Assembly (NCBI GenBank): GCA_023435925.1
Contig: JAEZLF010000285.1
Coordinates: forward strand, 1-38,658
Source of the DNA: Bacillota bacterium
Lineage (GTDB): Bacteria > Bacillota > Clostridia > Acetivibrionales > DTU013
Direction: 5' to 3'
DNA length: 38,658 nt
The position numbers were made by a program, and so were the translations under genes. Every line of letters starts with the position of its first letter. Within the stretch, counting starts at the first letter, position 1. Shown here one piece after another: positions 32,235-38,658 of the stretch. A model generated the notes under the pieces. The model was not told the origin of the DNA. It worked only from the letters and a program-made list of their open reading frames with translations, and did not search any database.

Positions 32235-33584
32235 CTATCCCAATCTTTTCTCCAGCTTTTCTTTCTCGGCTTCATAACCAGGTTTTCCAAGAAGGGCAAA
32301 CATGTTCTTTTTATATGCCTCCACGCCCGGCTGATCAAATGGATTGACTCCTAACAGATAGCCGCTGATACCGCAAGCCTTTTCAAAAAAGTACACGATG
32401 TTTCCGAACCAGTAGCTGTCCATCTTCGGGATGTTGATGATGAGATTCGGCACTCCTCCGTCCGTATGAGCCAGTATCGTTCCCTGCATGGCTTTTTTGT
32501 TGACAAGATCAATATCCTTCCCGGTAAGGAAGTTGAGTCCGTCCAGATTATCCTTGTCTTCCTTAATAATCATGTTTTTTCTGGGCTCTTCCACATTCAG
32601 CACAGTCTCAAAGATATTCCGCAGACCATCCTGCACATACTGACCCATGGAATGAAGATCTGTAGTAAAATCCACTCCCGCGGGGAAAATGCCCTTTTGA
32701 TCCTTGCCTTCGCTTTCTCCGTAGAGCTGTTTCCACCACTCAGTGAAAAAATGCAGGGATGGTTCATAGTTGACCATGATTTCAGTTGTTTTGTTTTTTC
32801 TGTAAAGTGCATTTCTGACTGCTGCATACTGATAGCACTCATTACTTGCCACATCCGGATTATTGTAAAGCTCAGCTGCATCTGCCGCGCCCTTCATCAT
32901 GGCGTCAATATCGATACCTGCCACAGCGATCGGCAGCAAACCTACTGCTGTAAGTACGGAATACCTTCCGCCCACATCATCCGGTATGACGAAGCTCTCG
33001 TATTTTTCTTCATCAGCCAGCTTTTTGAGCGCGCCTCTGGACTTGTCCGTTGTTGCATATATTCTTTTCGCTGCTTCTGCTTTTCCGTATTTCAGTTCCA
33101 TATACTCTCTGAAAACCCGGAAAGCAAGAGCAGGTTCAGTAGTAGTACCGGATTTCGAAATAATATTTACAGAAATCTCTTTATCCTTCAACAGTTCAAA
33201 GAGCTCTGAGATGTAAGTAGAGCTGATGCTGTTGCCGACAAAATAAACCTCCGGTGTATTTCTGCCTTCCTTCGGCAGCAGATTATAAAAGGCATGAGAA
33301 AGCGCTTCAATGGCGGATCTCGCGCCAAGATAGGAGCCCCCGATTCCAATCACAACAAGGGCATCGGAGTCCGACCTGATTTTTGCTGCGGCAGCCTTAA
33401 TTCTAGCAAATTCTGCTTTGTCGTAGTCTGCGGGCAAATTGACCCACCCCAGAAAATCACTTCCTGCACCGGTCCTGTTGTGCAGCATTTCATGTGCTGA
33501 TTTTATAAACTCAGAAAAATAAGATATTTCAGTTTCCTTCAAGAAAGATCGTGCATTTGAATAGTCAAAACCTAATTTTTTCAT
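32235..33584 (-). CDS. pgi: Glucose-6-phosphate isomerase
   Basis: 449 residues, the size of the clostridial/Bacillus form. Sugar-phosphate isomerase signatures are visible: VIGIGGSYLGARSAIEAL, the phosphate loop SKSGTTTEPALAFR, VGGRYSVLTAVGL (substrate region), the catalytic GxxFEDLHS-equivalent near TTDLHSMGQYVQDG, and a C-terminal GVNPFDQPGVEAYK. The enzyme interconverts glucose-6-phosphate and fructose-6-phosphate, the latter being the GlmS substrate. AGGAGG 9 nt upstream supports the ATG. It is single, with a strong promoter. Confidence 0.97.
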   Translation of the reverse strand: MKKLGFDYSNARSFLKETEISYFSEFIKSAHEMLHNRTGAGSDFLGWVNLPADYDKAEFARIKAAAAKIRSDSDALVVIGIGGSYLGARSAIEALSHAFYNLLPKEGRNTPEVYFVGNSISSTYISELFELLKDKEISVNIISKSGTTTEPALAFRVFREYMELKYGKAEAAKRIYATTDKSRGALKKLADEEKYESFVIPDDVGGRYSVLTAVGLLPIAVAGIDIDAMMKGAADAAELYNNPDVASNECYQYAAVRNALYRKNKTTEIMVNYEPSLHFFTEWWKQLYGESEGKDQKGIFPAGVDFTTDLHSMGQYVQDGLRNIFETVLNVEEPRKNMIIKEDKDNLDGLNFLTGKDIDLVNKKAMQGTILAHTDGGVPNLIINIPKMDSYWFGNIVYFFEKACGISGYLLGVNPFDQPGVEAYKKNMFALLGKPGYEAEKEKLEKRLG

Positions 33585-33680
33585 TGTATCATGCCTCCTG
33601 TAAAATATGCTCCAAAAGTGCCGGCAATATTCTGAATAAGTTTTTTCGCAGCCGAATTATTGCCCGAAACAATACTGAAG

Positions 33681-33709
33681 ATTATATCAAATTGTCATTT
33701 TGTAAGCAA
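33681..33709 (-). promoter_or_regulatory. Promoter of pgi
   Basis: Minus strand TTGCTT (33709-33704), 17 bp, TATAAT (33686-33681), preceded by TG (extended -10). The leader is about 90 nt. Confidence 0.75.
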
Positions 33710-33815
33710 TAACTGGTATTTTTATTGCAGAATTATTTAACAGAGTATTAATTGCAAATCCGTTAAAAATATAAACGAGGAAAAATAAAATCAAATCTAA
33801 GGAAGGTGAATATGT

Positions 33816-34037
33816 ATGTCAAGGCCAAAAACTCCTCTGGTTGCAGATAAGAGAGAAGCGCTGAACCGGTTTAAGATGGAATGCGCAAAGGAAATTGGGC
33901 ATGAGCAATTTGTGAAGGAAAACAACGACCACTACAAGGGTGATCTGACTGCCGCTCAGAATGGCCATGAAGGCGGACCCATCGGCGGGCAGATGGTCAA
34001 GAAAATGATCGCTTATGCAGAACAGCAAATGAAATAA
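33816..34037 (+). CDS. Alpha/beta-type small acid-soluble spore protein
   Basis: 73 residues with the family pattern: EALNRFKMECAKEIG (the Glu-rich stretch cut by the germination protease GPR in relatives), a middle YKGDLTAAQNGHEGG and the ending GGQMVKKMIAYAEQQ. These proteins coat DNA in the spore core. The AAGGTG ribosome site before the ATG is good. A sigma-G promoter is expected; the upstream AT-rich DNA has possible boxes but none I would assert. A strong terminator follows. Confidence 0.92.
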   Translation: MSRPKTPLVADKREALNRFKMECAKEIGHEQFVKENNDHYKGDLTAAQNGHEGGPIGGQMVKKMIAYAEQQMK

Positions 34038-34095
34038 CAAAAGAAAAAACAAATGTAAAAACACAAAAATACTAAAGGAAATAGCATGTAATCCC

Positions 34096-34140
34096 AAAAA
34101 AGAACGATAGTAGATTTTCACTCTGCTATCGTTCTTTTTA
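34096..34140. terminator. Strong terminator between the SASP gene and pheT
   Basis: AGAACGATAG (34101-34110) pairs with CTATCGTTCT (34126-34135). Flanking A and T runs extend the stem and provide tails on both strands. Confidence 0.88.
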
Positions 34141-34226
34141 TTGCTGATTATCTGCATATTACCAATGAAACAGGCATACTCTCTTTACCGGCTAAACGAA
34201 CTTACTCTCTACCGTGCCAGACAGCT

Positions 34227-36617
34227 TTACTCCCTCAACTGTGCATCCAGCTTCTCTGACAAAGCTTTCAGGATACCGCTCATTGCCTTGCCAACTTCCT
34301 CATCGGTCAGCGTCCTGTCGGATGCCCTGAATGTAATAGAATAGGCAACACTCTTCTTTCCTTCAGGTACCTGTTTGCCTTTATATACGTCGAACAGCCG
34401 GATCTCTTCCAGGATCTTCCCAGCCTTTGCGCTGATCAACTGCTCGATTTGTTTTACCAGCACATCATCATCCACCAACATAGCGATATCTCTTGTAACC
34501 GCCGGATACTTGGGCAGCGGTTTATACTCAGGCTTTAATAAAGCAGCGTCTGCCAATGGTTCCATGTCGATCATGGCGATATAGTTTCTTTGCGCAGCTT
34601 CGAATTTCTCTGCTACATCGGGATGAATTTCGCCCAGGATACCGCATTCTTTTCCTTGAACGATCAATTTGGCTGTCCTGCCGGGATGGAAGGCAGGATT
34701 GTCTTTCACAGGCTCATATTCATATTTTGTAATCCCTAAAACAGACATCAGCTCATTCACAATACCTGAAACATCATAAAAATCAACCTTGCCATACATT
34801 CCAATGGTCAGTACCGGTTTCTCGTACGGAAGTTCAGTCAAAGGCAGACTTTTAGGAATATACACATGAGATACCTCAAACAGCTTAGCCTCCTCAACCC
34901 TTCTGTTATAGTTGGTAGCCAATACCTCCAGCATATCCGGCAGCGTCGTTGTCCTCATAACGCTGAAATCTTCCCCAAGCGGATTGGTGATAACCACCGT
35001 CTTCCTCAATTCGCTGTCCGCGGAAAGATTCATTTTGTCAAAAACCTTCGGGCTGGTGAAGGAGTAAGTGTACGTCTCAGACAAACCACAGGAAAGCATT
35101 GTCTGGCGAATAATCTGATCCACTTTCTGCTTCCAGGTTTTCGCTCCAAATACCGCTGCCTTCCCTTCCAACAGGGTTGCTTTGATATGATTGTATCCGT
35201 AGAATCTGGCAACTTCCTCAGCCAGATCGGCCTCACATTCCAGATCAGGCCGGAAGCTGGGAGCTGTAACGGTACCTTCAGATTCATTCACGTCAATCTC
35301 CAGCATCCTGAATATATCCTTCATCTTTTCTACACTAACGTCAGTTCCCAGCAAGGCGTTAATACGTGCCGGACTAAAAGGTATGCTCTTCTTCACTGTT
35401 TTTACCGGATTGCAGTCAATGATCCCTTTGCAAACCGTCCCTGCATTCAGCTCTTCAACAAGCTGTGCTGCCCGGTTCAGCGCCTCAAGAGCGTTCTCCT
35501 GATCCAGTCCCTTTTCGAAACGACTGGAAGACTCCGTTCTCATTCCAAGCTTTTTAGCTGTTAAACGGACAGAAATTCCGTTAAAGGTAGCAGACTCAAA
35601 CAAAATAGTCCTGGTTTCCGGAATGATTTCACTGTTGGCTCCGCCCATAACTCCGGCTACAGCTACCGGCTTTTCACCATCGGCAATCACCAGCATGGAA
35701 GAATCCAGTACCCGGTCCTGTCCATCGAGCGTCTGCATTTTTTCGCCGTCTTCAGCATTTCTTACGATAATCTTATGCCCCTTCAGGTATTCCAGATCAA
35801 ATGCATGCATGGGTTGACCATACTCCAGCATGACATAGTTTGTAATATCGACAATATTATTGATTGGCCGCACTCCTGAAGCCTTCAGCCGATCCCTCAG
35901 CCATTTGGGCGACGGCTCGATTTTCACATCCTTCACAATTCTTGCACTGTAGCGGTAACACAGATCCGGCGCCTTTATATCAACGGATACCTGTCCCTCA
36001 ATGGAATCCCCCAGTTCCTTAACGGTTATTTCCGGTTTTTTGAATGTGGTTCCGAAGGTTGCAGCCGATTCCCTTGCAAGTCCGACAATACTGAAGCAGT
36101 CCGGTCTGTTGGAGGTAATCTCAAAATCGATGATGGTCTCATCCATTCCAAGAACCTCTTTAATATCCGTTCCCGGAACCAGATCCCCTTCCAGAATAAA
36201 TATTCCGTCCTCAATGGCATTGGGATACTCTTCCTTTGTCACACCAAGCTCGGAAATAGAGCACATCATCCCGCAGGACTCTATACCGCGAAGCTTGCCG
36301 CGCTTTATTTTCTTTCCACCAGGCAGGCTGGAGCCATCCAGTGCCACCGGTATCAAATCATTGACGCTGATGTTTGTTGCACCTGTGACAATCTGAATGG
36401 ATTCACTCCCTACATCCACCATGGTCACCTGCAGACGGTCTGCATCGGGATGCCTATCGATGGCTGTGATTCGGCCCACAACAACTTTATCAATCTCTTC
36501 TCCCAAAGTCTCGATACCTTCTACCTTTGAGCCGGACATTGTCATTGCATCCGCATATTCCTTAGGGCTGGCACTAATATCTGTATAATCCTTCAACCAT
36601 TTTAATGGTAATTTCAT
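34227..36617 (-). CDS. pheT: Phenylalanyl-tRNA synthetase beta subunit
   Basis: 796 residues from the ATG at 36617 (GGGAG 8 nt upstream). Domains in order are: an N-terminal OB-fold tRNA-binding domain (about 40-150, VVVGRITAIDRHPDADRL), B3/B4 editing, B5, the catalytic-like core with LPDMLEVLATNYNR, and a C-terminal anticodon-binding FDX-ACB domain (KYPAVTRDIAMLVDDDVLV). It pairs with PheS to charge tRNA-Phe. It follows pheS by 128 bp of featureless DNA on the same strand. Confidence 0.97.
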   Translation of the reverse strand: MKLPLKWLKDYTDISASPKEYADAMTMSGSKVEGIETLGEEIDKVVVGRITAIDRHPDADRLQVTMVDVGSESIQIVTGATNISVNDLIPVALDGSSLPGGKKIKRGKLRGIESCGMMCSISELGVTKEEYPNAIEDGIFILEGDLVPGTDIKEVLGMDETIIDFEITSNRPDCFSIVGLARESAATFGTTFKKPEITVKELGDSIEGQVSVDIKAPDLCYRYSARIVKDVKIEPSPKWLRDRLKASGVRPINNIVDITNYVMLEYGQPMHAFDLEYLKGHKIIVRNAEDGEKMQTLDGQDRVLDSSMLVIADGEKPVAVAGVMGGANSEIIPETRTILFESATFNGISVRLTAKKLGMRTESSSRFEKGLDQENALEALNRAAQLVEELNAGTVCKGIIDCNPVKTVKKSIPFSPARINALLGTDVSVEKMKDIFRMLEIDVNESEGTVTAPSFRPDLECEADLAEEVARFYGYNHIKATLLEGKAAVFGAKTWKQKVDQIIRQTMLSCGLSETYTYSFTSPKVFDKMNLSADSELRKTVVITNPLGEDFSVMRTTTLPDMLEVLATNYNRRVEEAKLFEVSHVYIPKSLPLTELPYEKPVLTIGMYGKVDFYDVSGIVNELMSVLGITKYEYEPVKDNPAFHPGRTAKLIVQGKECGILGEIHPDVAEKFEAAQRNYIAMIDMEPLADAALLKPEYKPLPKYPAVTRDIAMLVDDDVLVKQIEQLISAKAGKILEEIRLFDVYKGKQVPEGKKSVAYSITFRASDRTLTDEEVGKAMSGILKALSEKLDAQLRE

Positions 36618-36745
36618 AATGAAATCTCCCTTCAAATCTATTTTATTGCCTCTTGCGAAATGAAACCGGTATAAGCTACGCAGAAGTAGTTATTCCGCTG
36701 CACCCCATAGCGCCGTGCGATCCGGATACCATCTGCTCGTGCCAC

Positions 36746-37765
36746 CTAAAACTGTTTCAGGAAGCGTATGTCATTTTCGTATAAAAGCCTGAGATCGTCA
36801 ATATTGAACCGGCCCATGGCCGTTCTCTCAACGCCCAACCCAAAAGCAAAACCGCTATATTCCTTGGAATCAATTCCGCAGATTTCTAGAACCTTCGGGT
36901 GTACCATACCTGCTCCCAGTATTTCAATCCATCCCTCGTTCTTACATACTCTGCAGCCTTTCCCTCCGCATGCCCAGCAGGTAACATCCACTTCAGCACT
37001 GGGCTCTGTGAATGGGAAATGATGCGGTCTCAGCCTTATTTTCGTGTTCTCCCCAAACAGTCTCCGGGCGAACAGCTCCAGTGTTCCTACCAGATCACCC
37101 ATGGTCACACCGTGATCGACAACCAAGCCCTCCACCTGATGAAATATCGGGGAGTGGGTCGCATCCACTGCATCAGAACGGTATACTCTTCCTGGGCAGA
37201 TGATTTTTACAGGCGGCTTTTTTTTCTCCATCACCCTGATCTGAACCGGTGAAGTCTGTGTTCTCAGCAGTATATTTTCGTTGATGTAAAAGGTATCCTG
37301 CGTATCTCTTGCAGGATGCCCGGCCGGAATATTCAACGCTTCAAAATTGTAATAATCCAGTTCGACTTCCGGGCCTTCAGCAATTTCATAGCCCATTGAT
37401 GCAAACACGTCATTAATTTCCTCCAGCACAATGCTCAGAGGGTGCTTACTTCCGATCTGGAGCCGCTTACCTGGGATGGTCACATCAATGGTTTCCGAAC
37501 TCAGTCTTCGTTCTCTTTCCTTTTCCTGCAACCCTTTCAAAGCTGCTTCGAGCTTTTCTTCTATAAAGCTTCTGACATCATTGGCTAATTGCCCTATCAC
37601 AGGACGCTCCTCTGCGGTCAGTGCACCCATTCCTCTTAAAACGGCGGTCAGTTCACCTTTTTTGCCGAGGAATTGTAGCCGTAAATTTTCCAGATCAGCT
37701 GCAGATTCCACAGCTAATAGTTTCTTTTCCGCTTCTAGCTTTATTTTGTTTAACTGGTCTCTCAT
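36746..37765 (-). CDS. pheS: Phenylalanyl-tRNA synthetase alpha subunit
   Basis: 339 residues. An N-terminal coiled coil is followed by a class II catalytic core, with motif 2 (CPGRVYRSDAVDATHSPIFHQVEG) and motif 3 (FAFGLGVERTAMGRFNIDDLR). A CWACGGKGCRVC stretch near 258-269 is a common feature of bacterial PheS. AGGAGG at 7 nt supports the ATG. Expression is preceded by a T-box leader sensing uncharged tRNA-Phe. Confidence 0.97.
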   Translation of the reverse strand: MRDQLNKIKLEAEKKLLAVESAADLENLRLQFLGKKGELTAVLRGMGALTAEERPVIGQLANDVRSFIEEKLEAALKGLQEKERERRLSSETIDVTIPGKRLQIGSKHPLSIVLEEINDVFASMGYEIAEGPEVELDYYNFEALNIPAGHPARDTQDTFYINENILLRTQTSPVQIRVMEKKKPPVKIICPGRVYRSDAVDATHSPIFHQVEGLVVDHGVTMGDLVGTLELFARRLFGENTKIRLRPHHFPFTEPSAEVDVTCWACGGKGCRVCKNEGWIEILGAGMVHPKVLEICGIDSKEYSGFAFGLGVERTAMGRFNIDDLRLLYENDIRFLKQF

Positions 37766-37841
37766 TGTACTGCCTCCTTTATAAAATCTTTACTGCGCTT
37801 CACATCTCATTTCATTACATTCCCATTAGAGAAATTTGCAT

Positions 37842-38185
37842 AAATAAAAGCCTCCATCCCAAAAGGGACGAAGACCTGATCTCCGCGGTACCACCCAGAT
37901 TCCCGCAGTTTTTGCGGGCTCTCTTATGCAACCGACCGGAAACTGCTCCCATCGATTCCCATGTCTCTGTCAGGTTTCGGTTCTGCAGATCTCCTGCTGA
38001 TTGCACCCTGTTCATTAACGGCCAGGCGCCGGCATCTCCTACTATAGAGTTCTATATTCAGTCTCCGTTTTCAGGATGCAGCTCCGGAGGGAACTTCGCC
38101 GGTGTGTTCATTGGATCTGCTTTCAGCCAGAGGCAGTTCCTCTCTTTAAAGCCCGTCCCGGTTACTTTTCTCTTTCATCGCTTTT
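37842..38185 (-). promoter_or_regulatory. T-box riboswitch of pheST
   Basis: On the minus strand the leader has the T-box sequence GGTGGTACCGCGG (37895-37883) and a terminator stem CTTCGTCCC/GGGATGGAG (37873-37852) with TTTT tail. Upstream are stem-I-like features (AGAGAGGAACTG near 38146-38135) and a GCCGTTAA segment. The variable base in TGGT would pair with the A discriminator of tRNA-Phe. A TTC triplet in the GAAGTTCCC stretch near 38095 is the candidate specifier. Binding of uncharged tRNA-Phe would favour read-through into pheS. Confidence 0.92.
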
Positions 38186-38216
38186 AAATTCATTTATACA
38201 ATTAACAGTATTATAT

Positions 38217-38245
38217 ACAATACCGCTAAAAAAAACAACGGTCAA
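38217..38245 (-). promoter_or_regulatory. Probable promoter of the T-box-pheST transcript
   Basis: Minus strand TTGACC (38245-38240), 17 bp, TATTGT (38222-38217). A TATAAT overlaps slightly downstream but lacks a matching -35. Confidence 0.5.
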
Positions 38246-38271
38246 AAATTTTTTTGCCACAGCCGGCTCAT

Positions 38272-38658
38272 CTACATCTCAAGAGCTCCTGCAAAATCAT
38301 GCACTTCCGTCAATGTTGGCAATTGGTCTATTTCGGTGGCTCTGGCATCCAAAATTATCAGAGCAATAATACTTTTTGTTTGCTCCAAATTGAACCGAGC
38401 CGGTTTCTTTTTTATCAAATGGACGATTGCATCAATGCTCTGATCTTCAAGATACTGTTCTTTTCCTTCAATAAAGCTCAACATCAGGTCAATTTGGTTG
38501 AGCTTTCTGCTATCGATCTGGCTTAGAATTGCCCTGATCTTATCCTGATGAGGATCTCCAAACGGGAATATTTTGTTCTTCAGTTTTTCACGTTCTTTCT
38601 GGATCTGTTCCTTACTTTTCCCAAAATCACTGTTCATAAAAAATTTAAACACAGGAAG
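38272..38658 (-). CDS. Unknown protein, probably 5'-truncated by the window edge
   Basis: At least 126 residues, mainly helical and charged (GKSKEQIQKEREKLKNKIFPFG, then DKIRAILSQIDSRKL, IDAIVHLIKKKPARFNLEQTKSIIALIILDARATEIDQLP). I recognise no domain. There is a GTG at 38652 and an ATG at 38637 but no ribosome site before either, so the real start may lie beyond position 38658. It is upstream of pheST on the same strand, separated by an AT-rich stretch. Confidence 0.6.
   Translation of the reverse strand, partial: LPVFKFFMNSDFGKSKEQIQKEREKLKNKIFPFGDPHQDKIRAILSQIDSRKLNQIDLMLSFIEGKEQYLEDQSIDAIVHLIKKKPARFNLEQTKSIIALIILDARATEIDQLPTLTEVHDFAGALEM

Overview
The window looks like a chromosomal segment of a spore-forming, low-to-moderate GC Firmicute of the class Clostridia. 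The evidence is an alpha/beta-type small acid-soluble spore protein, a CotH-type spore-coat kinase homologue, a glmS ribozyme, a T-box leader in front of pheST, a cdaA-cdaR-glmM cell-wall/c-di-AMP cluster, Shine-Dalgarno-led genes with some TTG/GTG starts, and a clostridial FeoA/FeoA/FeoB/Cys-rich small protein set. I cannot name the genus from sequence alone.

Layout. 1-7.1 kb (mostly minus strand): diadenylate cyclase cdaA, its regulator cdaR (YbbR), an FAD-dependent dehydrogenase and glmM. The promoter and self-cleaving glmS ribozyme leader follow, with glmS itself off the left edge. A divergent GlmU-like hexapeptide acyltransferase sits between glmM and glmS. 7.2-10.5 kb: an AmmeMemoRadiSam set (radical SAM enzyme plus a MEMO1-AMMECR1 fusion), a 33-residue membrane miniprotein missed by ordinary gene callers, and a Cof-type HAD phosphatase. 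10.6-16.1 kb: ferrous iron uptake (Cys-rich small protein, feoB, two feoA) facing a DtxR-family repressor, with palindromic operators between them. The repressor is translationally coupled to a membrane-anchored 3D-domain protein. 16.2-17.6 kb: a relic of an AAA ATPase and a three-gene operon of small DUF proteins. 17.6-23.3 kb: a CotH kinase, DUF4956 and VTC-domain operon next to a response regulator/histidine kinase operon. Both promoters carry the same CTAAG-N6-CTAAG-N10-TATACT arrangement, so they appear to be one regulon.

23.6-30.4 kb is a 6.8-kb island bounded by a perfect 57-bp direct repeat of the 3' part of a tRNA-Leu(UAG) gene. It carries a Gabija-like anti-phage pair (OLD-family ATPase/TOPRIM nuclease plus UvrD-like helicase) and an AlbA_2 (Schlafen-type) ATP-binding protein with an unknown small partner. 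It has no recognisable integrase. 30.6-38.7 kb returns to core genes: an ArsR/SmtB metal sensor, metallophosphoesterase, glucose-6-phosphate isomerase, spore protein, pheT and pheS with a T-box leader, and a partial unknown gene.

A striking theme is that several intergenic gaps are filled by short tandem repeats (periods 11, 16, 18, about 20 and 21 bp), each with a different unit. A further 24-bp repeat lies in frame inside the 3D-domain gene. The candidates most worth following are the integrase-less defence island with its second, unnamed gene pair, the shared two-component promoter architecture, and the repeat-filled spacers inside the c-di-AMP/cell-wall cluster.
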